64,000 nucleotides of DNA from NCBI GenBank assembly GCA_963680875.1, contig OY804585.1, positions 29,254,186 through 29,318,185 of the forward strand. Direction: 5' to 3'. The position numbers were made by a program, and so were the translations under genes. Below, one piece after another: positions 11,391 to 24,400 of this stretch (position 1 is its first letter; the number at the start of each line of letters is the position of its first letter). The notes under the pieces were generated by a model. That model worked only from the letters and a program-made list of their open reading frames with translations, searched no databases and was not told the origin of the DNA. Source of the DNA: Bathymodiolus brooksi. Its lineage: Eukaryota > Mollusca > Bivalvia > Mytilida > Modiolidae.

Positions 11391-11539
11391 AAAAAATAAA
11401 TCAACCCTAATGAGTTGTTAATTTCACAAGTTGGTCAGTTGGAATTGTAAATTTAATTTGAAAGTTTTGCCATCTTATTATTATTTTTTGTTCTATCAGC
11501 ACTGACAATTTCTTCTAAAATGGACTGACTGTCTTTTAT

Positions 11540-11930
11540 ATAATTCAAAACCAAACTTGGCAGAGATGTTTTCTATGAGGTCCTACACAAGAGTTGTTAC
11601 TTTTGTGCAGATTCGTCAAAAAACATAGCCACCATGTGACTTTGAAAATTCTGATTGGTCGATTTTCAAGAAACTTCTTCTCAAGAACCGCTGAAGGGAT
11701 TGAATTGAAATCTGGTATATATGTTCCTATGAATGTCTTTAACATGTGTTGTTACTGTTTGCACCAATTGAAAATTCAAAATGGCCACCAGCGGAGGTCA
11801 AAGTTTGCATTGAAACCCTATGGGAAACAACATTTTCATCTTCTTCTTGAGAACAGCCGAACAGAATTTAACCAAACTTGGCAGAGATGTTTCTTGTGAG
11901 GTCCTAAAAAGTTGTCCTGGTTTGTACTAA
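11540..11930 (+). repeat. dispersed repeat with duplicated ends
   Basis: The segment 'aaccaaacttggcagagatg' with 'gaggtccta' occurs at about 11550-11585 and again at 11871-11906. Both copies follow a 'tgaaaa...aacttcttctcaaga'-type stretch. This gives about 1.2 units of a 320-bp repeat of unknown family. The 101-codon open frame across it is not supported as a gene. Confidence 0.5.
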
Positions 11931-12068
11931 CTAGACCAACACACTGAGTGCTATCATTATTGTGCATTGGACAATTTGTAATGGCCATTATCCTGACTTG
12001 GGTACTTTTCTGCTCTAAATGTGCAGAACTTCTGTTAGACCAGGAAAAACAAAGAGTGGCAATCTAAA

Positions 12069-12074
12069 TTTATT
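12069..12074 (-). promoter_or_regulatory. polyadenylation signal of the - strand gene
   Basis: AATAAA on the - strand, immediately beyond the second in-frame stop (12075-12077) of the terminal exon that starts at 12360. Confidence 0.5.
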
Positions 12075-12221
12075 TTATGCGACAATATAGTCAATTGTTT
12101 TGTCTTGGTCTTCAAATCTGGATTTCTGAGATGCTACAATATCATCCCGAGTTGGAGGTTGTGGAATTGGTGCAAGATGTACCGAGATTCTTCTGGGATC
12201 ATCTACTTCCAACTGCACATG

Positions 12222-13795
12222 TTAATTCATTCCTTCATTATCTTGCTGTCTCATACAAATGATGACCCTTAATAGTCTTGGAACATAGGAATATGACTTG
12301 TCAGCTTTAACAGGCTGCACAGACCATCTAGCTGTCTTTTTGTTGTAACTTCTCTGCCACCTGAAGTAGAAAAATACATACAATGTAATTCACAAGAATA
12401 AAACAATAGAATTGAGATAATGATCTATGGAGCCCTAACTTTCAATTCAAGATGAATATCTCGAATGTATAGTGAATGACAAACTAAACATATCATTACA
12501 AGTCCACTTTATGAAGGATTTGAGTGATTTGTAGACAGATTTTAGGTTGTGGTCATCTTTCAAGAAGTTCTACGGCAGGAATCACGAGCTGGTCAATGGT
12601 TACAGGGTGTATGTTACCCAAATCAGACCTGATCTTCATTTGTTGTTGATGTCTTTCCCTTCATCGGATGGGACTTCTACCGGACTTGACCATGGACAAC
12701 ACAGCGGGTTTGCGACTTTCGATTGACCCTTCTGAAGCCTATGATCAAATATCAGATTGCTGCCATAAATAATTACTGAGAAAAATGTTATGAACATCTT
12801 GGTACGAACGGATGGACAGAGGTAAAACAGTATACCCCCTCCCCCTTCCAGTGGAGCGGGGTTATAATAAAGCTCCTATGACATATGATCATGCATGGTT
12901 CTGTTATTAGGACAACATTTCAAGTATGTAAGTTACAACTGAAACATATGAAATTAACATGACAAACCTTAGAGTGAAGTTGAGGCTAGGTTCAAAATCT
13001 CCATCGTCAGAATCATCACCAACATCACTGCCCTCTTCAGTAATATCTATTGAGAGACTGTAAGAATAAAAAATAATTGTTTATTACAGTGTATGTGTAT
13101 AATATCGAAACAAATTTTGCTATATGGTTCTGATGTGCAGCTGTATAACGAAAAAGCTTTTCAAAATAATATTAAATCTATATACACGTATCCAGCACAC
13201 ATCTACACAACCCAATATAAAGAGACAAAATTACATCAAAGTTCCAGGAAAAAATTTGGTGCGCCAGACGTGCGTCAATTCTGTCCCAGTTTGGTTTCAT
13301 TCCCGTAAGTAGCTAAAGAGGACTGGCCATTTCAGCTTGTGGATTGATGAAAATGTAACGATGACGCAGAAGCCAACATGATCCCTATATAATATAGCTA
13401 CTAGTAGTATCACTATGCAAGCCACAATAATTAATAGGAAACTGTTATACAAGTGACTGTGTTGAACAATATTGACAATGTTACCTATAAACATAATGTA
13501 GAATATGTCTAATCTTTAACAAAATGAACATACTCAAATGGGTTCACAAATGAACTCGATTTCTCCAGTTTCATCCGTTTCGTTGAAATGTGATGGCTGC
13601 TCATTTCTTCTACTCTAGAATTACCTTGGTCAGAATATCTAAATCAAAAGTACAAATATCAATCACTACAAAATCACCTTTGTCTGAAATTACCAGTTTT
13701 TGTAGTAATTTGCCTAAAAAATTTAGATAATTTTACAAAAACCTGCATGATTTTAACACAGACATGGGCCATCGGTCTACTGTTAAATTCACACA
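12222..13795 (-). CDS. unrecognised spliced gene, 3' part (four exons)
   Basis: Four - strand segments join in frame: 13795-13743, 13638-13534, 13057-12968 and 12360-12225, then TAA at 12222-12224, giving about 128 residues. Splice signals are good for the last three: acceptor 'tttgatttag' with donor GA|GTATGT; acceptor 'ttttattcttacag' with donor AAG|GTTTGT; acceptor 'tatttttctacttcag'. Split codons complete as GAT and AGG. The first listed exon also fits in phase (AG|A) but has a weak donor, GTTTTT. The third exon is very acidic (TEEGSDVGDDSDDGDFE); the last is basic (RWQRSYNKKTARW, then SYSYVPRLLRV). The same frame stays open for 48 codons past the TAA, with DDPRRISVHLAPIP, to a second stop at 12075. 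The acidic-then-basic tail resembles uncharacterised molluscan proteins, from memory only. Upstream exons are not seen; the giant arrays begin 0.8 kb upstream. Function unknown. Confidence 0.55.
12551..12662 (+). pseudogene. decayed reverse-transcriptase C-terminal fragment
   Basis: A short open stretch reads RLWSSFKKFYGRNHELVNGY, related to the RKCYGRQHDLVN segment of the fragment at 4442-4711. It is preceded by a stop and lies within an intron of the - strand gene, opposite in orientation. Too short for function; a retroelement relic. Confidence 0.55.
12725..12870 (+). repeat. dispersed repeat (family of 10279-10440)
   Basis: Shares 'caaatatcagattgctgcca', 'gagaaaaatgt', 'ggacagaggtaaaacagtat' and the C-rich/G-rich end 'taccccctcccccttcc'. 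Located in an intron of the - strand gene. Confidence 0.6.
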
Positions 13796-13927
13796 CTGTG
13801 AAACATGCAAATTGCTATGGATCTTCACATTATTTCTTAAAAATCTTGTTTATAAATCATACTTACAAGATCCAAACTAAACAAGGGCAAAGCGTGGCGT
13901 ATCCCCTTGCCTAAAAATTTGACCTGG

Positions 13928-13944
13928 TGACCTTGACCTTTGAC
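13928..13944 (-). promoter_or_regulatory. overlapping nuclear-receptor half-sites in the element
   Basis: Reads GTCAAAGGTCAAGGTCA on the - strand, combining a DR1-like pair with the extended half-site TCAAGGTCA known for ERR/SF-1 type receptors. Use in the cell is unproven. Confidence 0.3.
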
Positions 13945-14077
13945 TTTGAAAATCAATAGGGTTCCAGATTCTCTTAAGGACTAAGTATGTACCAAGTTTG
14001 GTCAAAATCCATTGAAGGATGTTGATTCTAGAGTGTTCACAAGGATGTTACGCGGTAAAATTTTGACCCGGTTATCT

Positions 14078-14090
14078 TGACCTTTGACCT
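14078..14090 (-). promoter_or_regulatory. perfect DR1 nuclear-receptor motif
   Basis: AGGTCAAAGGTCA on the - strand is the exact DR1 consensus (two AGGTCA half-sites with a 1-bp gap) bound by RXR and HNF4 dimers. It is the equivalent position in the second internal repeat of the element. Confidence 0.35.
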
Positions 14091-14620
14091 ATAAGGCTAT
14101 GACCTTGAAAATCAATAAGGTTTCGGTATCTTAAGGACTAAGTATGTACCAAGTTTTGTCAAAAATCCATTGAAGGATGTTGATTCTAGTGTTCACAAGG
14201 ATGTTATGCGGTAAAAATTTAGCCTGTGACCTTGATCTTTGACATACGACCTTGAAAATCAATAGGGTTCCAAATTCTCTTAAGGACAAAGTATGTACAA
14301 GGATGTGACGGACGGACGATAGCGTTACTATATCCCTTGGCAACTTCGTTGGCAAGGGGATAAAAAGCAGTTCAAATGACAATTCTTTAAATAGAAAGCC
14401 TTTATATGAAAAATACATATTGATTTCCCTCTATCATGTCTATGTTGATAATTCTAAGATAGTAAAGTATAATTTTGGCTCCCTGAACTAAAAATTATGT
14501 CCAAAATTGTTGAAATGTAGTAAAAAACTAGTTAATGTAATGTTTTTAGAATAGTCAAGAAATAAACTTGGTTTGCATAAGGAAAATGAAAACAATTTTC
14601 ATTTAGTCATAGTCTAAAAT

Positions 14621-17600
14621 AACCAGTCAGTCTTCAGAAAAACTACTATAACCAGTAAGTCCTCAGACAAACTACTATAACTAGTCAGTTCTCAGACAAA
14701 CTACTATGACCAGTCATTCCTCAGACAAACTACTATAACCAGTCAGTTCTCAGACAAACTACTATAGCCAGTCATTCCTCAGACAAACTACTATAACCAG
14801 TCAGTTCTCAGACAAACTACTATAACCAGTCATTCCTCAGACAAACTACTATAACCAGGCAGTTCTCGGACAAACTACTATAACCAGCCAGATCTCAAGC
14901 AAACTACTATAACCAGTCAGTCCTCAGAAAAACTACTATAACAAGTCAGTCCTCAGACAAACTACTATAACCAGCCAGTTCTCAAACAAACTACTATAAC
15001 AAGTCATTCCTCAGAAAAACTACTATAACCAGTCAGTTCTCAGACAAACTACTATAACCAGTCATTCCTCAGACAAGCTACTATAACAAGTCAGTTTTCA
15101 GACAAGCTACTATAACCAGCCAGTCTTCAGAAAAACTACTATAACCAGTCAGTTCTCAGACAAACAACTATAACCAGTCATTCCTCAGACAAACTACTAT
15201 AAGAAGGCAGTTCTCAGACAAACTACTATAACCAGACAGTCTTCAGACAAACTACTATAGCCAGCCAGTCCTCAGAAAAACTACTATAACCATTAAGACC
15301 TCGAGCATACTACTATAACCAGCCAGTTCTCAGACAAACTACTATAACTAGTCAGTTCTCAGACAAACTACTATAACCAGTCATTCCTCAGAAAAACTAC
15401 TATAACCAGTCAGTTCTCAGACAAATTACTATAACCAGTCAGTCCTCAGACAAACTACTATAACAAGTCAGTTCTCAGACAAACTACTATAACCAATTAG
15501 TCTTCAGACAAACTACTATAGCCAGTCAGTTGTCAGAAAAACTACTATAACCAGCCAGTCCTTAGAAAAACTAATATAACCAGTCAGTTCTCAGACGAAC
15601 TACTATAACCAGCCAGTTCTTAAATAAACTTCTCTAACCAGCTAGTTTTCAGACAAATTACTATAACCAGTCAGTCCTGAGACATACCACTATAACCAGT
15701 CATTCCTCAGAAAAACTACTATAACCAGTAAGTCCTAGGTCAAACTACTATAACTAGTCAGTTCTCAGACAAACTACTATAACCAGTCATTCCTCATACA
15801 AACTACTATAACCAGTCAGTTCTCAAAAAAACTACTATAACCAGTCATTCCTCAGACAAACTACTATAACCAGTCAGTTCTCAGACAAACTACTATAACC
15901 ATGCAGTTCTCAGACAAACTACTATAACCAGCCAGTTCTCAGACAAACTACTATAACCAGTCAGTCCTCAGAAAAACTACTATAACCATTAAGATCTCGA
16001 GCAAACTACTATAACCAGCCAGTTCTCAGACAATCTACTATAACCAGTCAGTTATCAGAAAAACTACTATAACCAGTAAGTCCTCAGACAAACTACTAAA
16101 ACCAGTAAGTCCTCAGATAAACTACTATAACCAGTAAGTCCTCAGAAAAACTACTATAACCAGTAAGTCCTCAGACAAACTACTATAACCAGCCAGTTCT
16201 CAAACAAACTACTATAACCAGTCAGTCCTCAGAAAAACTACTATAACCATTAAGACCTCGAGAAACTACTATAACCAGCCAGTTCTCAGGCAAACTACTA
16301 TAACCATTAAGTTCTCAGACAATCTACTATAACCAGTCATTCCTCGGAAAAACTACTATAACCAGTCAGTTCTCAGACAAACTACTATAACCAGTCATTC
16401 CTCAGACAAGCTACTATAACAAGTCAGTTTTCAGACAAGCTACTATAACCAGCCAGTCTTTAGAAAAACTACTATAACCAGTCAGTTCTCAGACAAACTA
16501 CTATAACCAGTCATTCCTCAGACAAACTACTATAAGAAGTCAGTTCTCAGACAAACTACTATAACCAGACAGTCTTCAGACAAACTACTATAGCCAGCCA
16601 GTCCTCAGAAAAACTTCTATAACCATTAAGACCTCGAGCAAACTACTATAACCAGCCAGTTCTCAGACAAACTACTATAACTAGTCAGTTCTCAGACAAA
16701 CTACTATAATCAGTCATTCCTCAGAAAAACTACTATAACCAGTCAGTTCTCAGACAAATTACTATAACTAGTCAGTCCTCAGACAAACTACTATAACAAG
16801 TCAGTTCTCAGACAAACTACTATAACCAATCAGTCTTCAGACAAACTACTATAGCCAGTCAGTTGTCAGAAAAACTACTATAACCAGCCAGTCCTTAGAA
16901 AAACTAATATAACCAGTCAGTTCTCAGACGAACTACTATAACCAGCCAGTTCTTAAATAAACTTCTCTAACCAGCTAGTTTTCAGACAAATTACTATAAC
17001 CAGTCAGTCCTGAGACATACCACTATAACCAGTAATTCCTCAGAAAAAGTACTATAACCAGTAAGTCCTTGGTCAAACTACTACAACCAGTCAGTTCTCA
17101 GACAAACTACTATAACCAGTCATTCCTCAGACAAACTACTATAACCAGTCAGTTCTCAGACAAACTACTATAACCATGCAGTTCTCAGACAAACTACTAT
17201 AACCAGCCAGTTCTCAGAAAAACTACTATAACCATTAAGACCTCGAGCAAGCTACTATAACCAGCCAGTTCTCAGACAATCTACTATAACCAGTCAGTTA
17301 TCAGAAAAACTACTATAACCAGTAAGTCCTCAGACAAACTACTAAAACCAGCCAGTTCTCAAACAAACTACTATAACCAGTCAGTCCTCAGAAAAACTAC
17401 TATAGCCATTAAGACCTCGAGCAAACTAATATAACCAGCCAGTTCTCAGGCAAACTACTATAACCATTAAGTTCTCAGACAAACTACTATAACCAGTCAT
17501 TCCTCGGAAAAACTACTATAACCAGTCAGTTCTCAGACAAACCACTATAACCAGTCATTCCTCAGACAAGCTACTATAACAAGTCAGTTTTCAGACAAGC

Positions 17601-20503
17601 TACTATAACCAGCCAGTCTTTAGAAAACTACTATAACCAGTCAGTTCTCAGACAAACTACTATAACCAGTCATTCCTCAGAAAAACTACTATAACCAGCC
17701 AGTCCTTAGAAAAACTAATATAACCAGTCAGTTCTCAGACGAACTACTATAACCAGCCAGTTCTTAAATAAACTTCTCTAACCAGCTAGTTTTCAGACAA
17801 ATTACTATAACCAGTCAGTCCTGAGACATACCACTATAACCAGTAATTCCTCAGAAAAAGTACTATAACCAGTAAGTCCTTGGTCAAACTACTACAACCA
17901 GTCAGTTCTCAGACAAACTACTATAACCAGTCATTCCTCAGACAAACTACTATAACCAGTCAGTTCTCAAAAAAACTACTATAACCAGTCATTCCTCAGA
18001 AAAACTACTATAACCAGTCAGTTCTCAGACAAACTACTATAACCATGCAGTTCTCAGACAAACTACTATAACCAGCCAGTTCTCAGAAAAACTACTATAA
18101 CCATTAAGACCTCGAGCAAACTACTATAACCAGCCAGTTCTCAGACAATCTACTATAACCAGTCAGTTATCAGAAAAACTACTATAACCAGTAAGTCCTC
18201 AGACAAACTACTAAAACCAGCCAGTTCTCAAACAAACTACTATAACCAGTCAGTCCTCAGAAAAACTACTATAGCCATTAAGACCTCGTGCAAACTAATA
18301 TAACCAGCCAGTTCTCAGGCAAACTACTATAACCATTAAGTTCTCAGACAAACTACTATAACCAGTCATTCCTCGGAAAAACTACTATAACCAGTCAGTT
18401 CTCAGACAAACCACTATAACCAGTCATTCCTCAGACAAGCTACTATAACAAGTCAGTTTTCAGACAAGCTACTATAACCAGCCAGTCTTTAGAAAAACTA
18501 CTATAACCAGTCAGTTCTCAGACAAACTACTATAACCAGTCATTCCTCAGACAAACTACTATAATAAGTCAGTTCTCAGACAAACTACTATAGCCAGACA
18601 GTCTTCAGACAAACTACTATAGCCAGTCAGTCCTCAGAAAAACTTCTATAACCATTAAGACCTCGAGCAAACTACTATAACCAGCCAGTTCTCAGACAAA
18701 CTACTATAACTAGTCAGTTCTCGGACAAACTACTATAACCAGTCATTCCTCAGAAAAACTACTATAACCAGTCAGTTCTCAGACAAATTACTATAACTAG
18801 TCAGTCCTCAGACAAACCACTATAACAAGTCAGTTCTCAGACAAACTACTATAACCAATCAGTCCTCAGACAAACTACTATAGCCAGTCAGTTGTCAGAA
18901 AAACTACTATAACCAGCCAGTCCTTAGAAAAACTAATATAACCAGTCAGTTCTCAGACGAACTACTATAACCAGCCAGTTCTTAAATAAACTTCTCTAAC
19001 CAGCTAGTTTTCAGACAAATTACTATAACCAGTCAGTCCTGAGACATACCACTATAACCAGTCATTCATCAGAAAAACTACTATAACCAGTAAGTCCTTG
19101 GTCAAACTACTATAACCAGTCAGTTCTCCGACAAACTACTATAACCAGTCATTCCTCAGACAAACTACTATAACCAGTCAGTTCTCAAAAAAACTACTAT
19201 AACCAGTCATTCCTCAGAAAAACTACTATAACCAGTCAGTTCTCAGACAAACTACTATAACCATGCAGTTCTCAGACAAACTACTATAACCAGCCAGTTC
19301 TCAGACAAACTACTATAACCAGTCAGTCCTCAGACAAACTACTATAACCAGCCATTCCTCAGACATACTACTATAACCAGTCAGACCTCAGAAAAACTAC
19401 TATAACCAGCAAATTCTCAAAAAAACTACTATAACCAGTAAGTCCTCAGACAATCTACTATAACCAGCCAGTTCTCAGAAAAACTACTATAAACAGTAAG
19501 TCCTCAGACAAACTACTATAACCAGCCAGTTCTCAGAAAAACCAATATAACCAGTAAGTCCTCTGGCAAGCTACTATAACCAGTCATTACTCAGACAAAC
19601 TACTATAACCAGCCAGTTCTCAGAAAAACTACTATAACCAGTAAGTCCTCAGACAAACTACTATAACCAGCCAGTTATCAGACAAACTACTATAATCAAT
19701 CACTCCTCAGATAAACTACTATAACCAGCCAGTTCTCAGACAAACTACTATAACCAGTCATTCCTCAGACAAACTACTATAACCAGTTATTCCTCAGAAA
19801 AACTACTACAACCAATCAGTCCTCAGACAACCTACTATAACCAGTCAGTCCTCAGAAAAGGTACTATAGCCAGTCACTTCTCAGACAAACTACTATAACC
19901 AGCCAGTTCTCAGACAAACTACTATAACCAGTCATTCCCTCAGACAACCTACTACACCCAGTCAGTCCTCAGAAAAACTACTATAACCAGTCATTCCCTC
20001 AGAAAAACTACTATTACCAGTCATTCCCTCAGACAAACTACTATAACCAGTCATTCCCTCAGACAAACTACTATAACCTGTCATTCCCTCAGAAAAACTA
20101 CCATTACCAGTCATTCCCCAGAAAAACTACTATAACCAGTCATTCCCTCAGACAAACTACTATAACAAGTCATTCCCTCAGAAAAACTACTATTACCAGT
20201 CATTCCCTCAGACAAACTACTATTACCAGTCATTCCTTCATAAAAACTGCTGTAACTAGTTATTCCCTCAGACAAACTACTATTACCAGTCATTCCCTCA
20301 GACAAACTACTATGACCTGTCATTCCCTCAGAAAAACTACTATAACCAGTTTTTCCCTCAGACAAACTACTATAACCAGTCATTCCCTCAGACAAACTAC
20401 TATAACCAGTCATTCCCTCAGACAAACTACTTTAACCAGTCATTTCCTCAGAAAAACTGCTATAACCAGTTATTCCCTCAGACAAACTATTATAACCAGT
20501 CAA
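14621..20503 (+). repeat. giant minisatellite array A1 (29/30-bp unit)
   Basis: About 200 direct units, core 'aaactactataaccagtca' followed by 'gtcctcaga' or 'ttcctcaga'. Nearly all units are 29 bp, but the last 20 or so, from about 19930, gain a C and become 30 bp. Variant units recur in blocks: the marker 'ttaaataaacttctctaacc' starts at 15620, 16953, 17764 and 18982, giving higher-order periods of about 1333, 811 and 1218 bp. The array faces the inverted array A2 across spacer S1. Confidence 0.97.
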
Positions 20504-21477
20504 ACAACGTAAATCGTGATACAGTTTGTTTCATGCTATTGACAATTTTACAATTTTGTATCATTTATTTATAGTTTCTTTTCTCTTGAAATGAAGGGAA
20601 TTTAGAGAAATCTCTTTTTAAACCAAGAAAAGATAAATATTTTTTTTAATGTTTGGCGCTGTTTATCTGCCCGTGAATATAACTGTTGATACGTCATATG
20701 TATGTTTTGATTTCTCAATTTTACCCTATTAAAGCAATAGAAACATGATGGCAGAACTTTTTTTCAAGTCAGCTTTGAAATACGGATTGTAATATGTACT
20801 TACAATTACATTCTAATGATAATAGATTGACTGTGACTGTATATCATACATTGTGATAACAATTACTAAACACTGCTTTGTTTTATGCATCACAAGGTAG
20901 ATATATAATCTAGTGCGCACGAAGCGTTTCTGGAATAACCTTCACAAGGTACGCTCAAAGTCAAAAGATTTGAAAGCTGGGAGGATGATACCCACGGGGA
21001 CTAATAGTCCACCAGCAGAGGTATCGACCCAGCGGAAGTTATTCAATTAAGTTTCTGGAATAATCATCTTACTAAGAGGGGAGGGTTGACCCCATAAAAC
21101 TAGCTTAATCTCCGTCACTTTTTAAATAAGGTGTTTATGTGAAGCCAGGAAAGTGAGCGGGAGTGTATATGTTTGTTGTATGTTTGGCCTCTTGCTACGA
21201 TTATTTTTTACTAGATTGTGGAACTGTTCTGACAATGGTATCTTTTTTCATTTTTTTTCCATATATGTCTAAGCATACCGGGGTATTGATTAATTCTTCA
21301 TTACACTTGACATAAGCGAATAATGACTGGGATACAGTCTATATAAAATTTGATGTCCGATATTTGTTTGGTTTATTGTTTGCGATACACCCACAGTTAA
21401 TAACATCCCGCATAGGGTCATCTCGGAAAACAATGCAACTGGTTTTTAAATAATACTATGGGAAACAATAGCCGAGG
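20504..21477. other. spacer S1 between inverted arrays
   Basis: Unique-looking 974 bp that would be the loop of a foldback structure. No open frame of note. It carries a piece of the dispersed repeat found at 55.6, 58.2 and 62.8 kb (at 20909-20972) and a sequence related to the 28-bp minisatellite unit ('tggaactgttctgacaatgg', near 21228). An apparently identical copy is S2, offset by 12633 bp. Confidence 0.9.
20909..20972 (+). repeat. dispersed repeat fragment inside S1
   Basis: 'tctagtgcgcacgaagcgtt' to 'gtcaaaagatttgaaagc' matches the family seen at 55685, 58235, 62780 and 62970, all in the same orientation. Repeated at 33542-33605 in S2. Confidence 0.7.
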
Positions 21478-24400
21478 GATTAATTGGCTATAGCAGTTTG
21501 TCTGAGTGACTCACTGGTCATAGTAGTTTGTCCGAGGGACTGACTGGTTATTGTAGTTTATCTGAGGACTGACTGGTTATAGTAGTTTGTCTGAGAACTG
21601 AATGGTTATAGTAGTTTGTCTGAGAACTGAATGGTAATAGTAGTTTGTCTGAGGTCTGACTGGTTATAGTAGTTTGCCTGAGGACTGGTTGATTATAATA
21701 GTTTGCTTGAGGACTGACTGGTTATAGTAGTTTGTCTGAGGATTGGCTGGTTATAGTAGTTTGTCTGAGGAATGGCTTCTTATAGTAGTTTGTCTGAGGA
21801 CTGGCTGATTATAGTAGTTTGTCTGAGGACTGAGTGGTAATAGTAGTTTGTCTGATGACTGGCTGGTTATAGTTGTTTGTCTGAGGACTGACAGGTTATA
21901 GTAGTTTGTCTGAGGGACTGACTGGTTATAGTAGTTTGTCTGAGGGACTGACTGGTTATAGTAGTTTGTCTGAGGACTGACTGGTTATAGTAGTTTGTCT
22001 GAGGTCTGACTGGTTATAGTAGTTTGTCTGAGGACTGGTTGGTTATAGTAGTTTGTTTGAGGACTGTCTGGTTATAGTAGTTTGCCTGAGGACTGTCTGG
22101 TTATAGTAGATTGTCTGAGGACTGTCTGGTTAGAGTAGTTTGTCTAAGGACTGTCTGGTTATAGTAGTGTGTCTGAGGACTGACTGGTTATAGTACTTGT
22201 CTGAGGACTGACAGGTTATAGTAGTTTGTCTGAGGTCTGACTGGTTATAGTACATTGTCTGAGGATTGACAGGTTATAGTAGTTTGTCTGAGGTCTGACT
22301 GGTTATAGTAGTTTGTCTGAGGACTGTCTGGTTAGAGTAGTTTGTCTAAGGACTGTCTGGTTATAGTAGTGTGTCTGAGGACTGACTGGTTATAGTACTT
22401 TGTCTGATGACTGGCTGGTTATAGTTGTTTGTCTGAGGACTGACAGGTTATAGTAGTTTGTCTGAGGACTGACTGGTTATAATAGTTTGTCTGAGGGACT
22501 GACTGGTTATAGTAGTTTGTCTGAGGACTGACAGGTTATAGTAGTTTGTCTGAGGTCTGACTGGTTATAGTAGTTTGTCTGAGGACTGGTTGGTTATAGT
22601 AGTTTTTTTGAGGACTGACTGGTTATAGTAGTTTAACTGGGATTGGCTGGTCATAGTAGTTTGTCTGAGGACTGACTTGTTATAGTAGTGTGTCTGAGGA
22701 CTGACTCGTAATAATAGTTTTTCTGAGGACTGTCTGGTTATAGTAGTGTGTCTGAGGACTGGCTGGTTATAGTAGTTTGTCTGAGGACTGGCTGGTTATA
22801 GCAGTTTGTCTGAGGTCTGACTGGTAATAGTAGTTTGTCTGAGGACTGGCTGGTTAGAGTAGTTTGTCTAAGGACTGGCTGGTTATAGTAGTGTGTCTGA
22901 GGACTGACTGGTAATAGTAGTTTGTCTGATGACTGGCTGGTTATAGTTGTTTGTCTGAGGACTGACAGGTTATAGTAGTTTGTCTGAGGACTGGCTGGTT
23001 ATAGTAGTTTGTCTGAGGACTGACTGGTAATAGTAGTTTGTCTAAGGACTGGCTGGTTATAGTAGTGTGTCTGAGGACTGACTGGTAACAGTAGTTTGTC
23101 TGAGGACTGGCTGATTATAGTAGTTTGTCTGAGGACTGACAGGTAATAGTAGTTTGTCTGATGACTGGCTGGTTATAGTTGTTTGTCTGAGGACTGACAG
23201 GTTACAGTAGTTTGTCTGAGGACTGGCTGGTTATAGTAGTTTGTCTGAGGACTGACTGGTAATAGTAGTTTGTCTGAGGACTGGCTGGTTAGAGTAGTTT
23301 GTCTCAGGACTGCCTGGTTATAGTAGTGTGTCTGAGGACTGACTGGTAACAGTAGTTTGTCTGAGGACTGGCTGATTATAGTAGTTTGTCTGAGGACTGA
23401 CTGGTAATAGTAGTTTGTCTGATGACAGGCTGGTTATAGTTGTTTGTCTGAGGACTGAAGGTTATAGTAGTTTTTCTGAGGACTGACTGGTTATAGTAGT
23501 TTGTCTGAGGGACTGACTGGTTATAGTAGTTTGTCTGAGGATTGACAGGTTATAGTAATTTGTCTGAGGAATGACAGGTTATAGTAGTTTTCCTGAGGAC
23601 TGACTGGTTATAGTAGTTTGTCTGAGGGACTGACTGGTTATAGTAGTTTGTCTGAGGATTGACAGGTTATAGTAGTTTGTCTGAGGTCTGACTGGTTATA
23701 GTAGTTTGTCTGAGGACTGTCTGGTTATAGTAGTGTGTCTGAGGAGTGACTGGTTATAGTACTTTGTCTGATGACTGGCTGGTTATAGTTGTTTTTCTGA
23801 GGACTGACAGGTTATAGTAGTTTGTCTGAGGACTGACTGGTTATAGTACTTTGTCTGATGACTGGCTGGTTATAGTAGTTTGTCTGAGGACTGACAGGTT
23901 ATAGTAGTTTGTCTGAGGACTGACTCGTAATAATAGTTTTTCTGAGGACTGGTTGGTTATAGTAGTTTTTTTGAGGACTGACTGGTTATAGTAGTTTGTC
24001 TGGGATTGGCTGGTTATAGTAGTTTGTCTGAGGACTGACTTGTTATAGTAGTGTGTCTGAGGACTGACTCGTAATAATAGTTTTTCTGAGGACTGTCTGG
24101 TTATAGTAGTGTGTCTGAGGACTGGCTGGTTATAGTAGTTTGTCTGAGGACTGGCTGGTTATAGTAGTTTGTCTAAGGACTGACTGGTAATAGTAGTTTG
24201 TCTGAGGACTGGCTGGTTAGAGTAGTTTGTCTAAGGACTGGCTGGTTATAGTAGTGTGTCTGAGGACTGACTGGTAACAGTAGTTAGTCTGAGGACTGGC
24301 TGATTATAGTAGTTTGTCTGAGGACTGACAGGTAATAGTAGTTTGTCTGATGACTGGCTGGTTATAGTTGTTTGTCTGAGGACTGACAGGTTATAGTAGT

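Larger units (their letters stand above)
13882..14362 (+). mobile_element. small non-autonomous element with 150-bp internal repeats
   Basis: Bounded by 'tatccccttgcc' (13900-13911) and its complement 'ggcaaggggata' (14351-14362), each inside a short imperfect hairpin. The body has about 2.7 direct repeats of some 150 bp ('ccttgacctttgac', 'gaaaatcaatagggttcc', 'aaggactaagtatgtaccaa', 'ttgaaggatgttgattctag'). It ends with 'ggacggacgatagcg'. I associate this sequence type with molluscan genomes but cannot give a superfamily. No coding capacity. Confidence 0.65.

Noticed and set aside
11594..11899. 101-codon frame
   Set aside because: Lies inside a dispersed repeat whose ends are duplicated; no recognisable protein.
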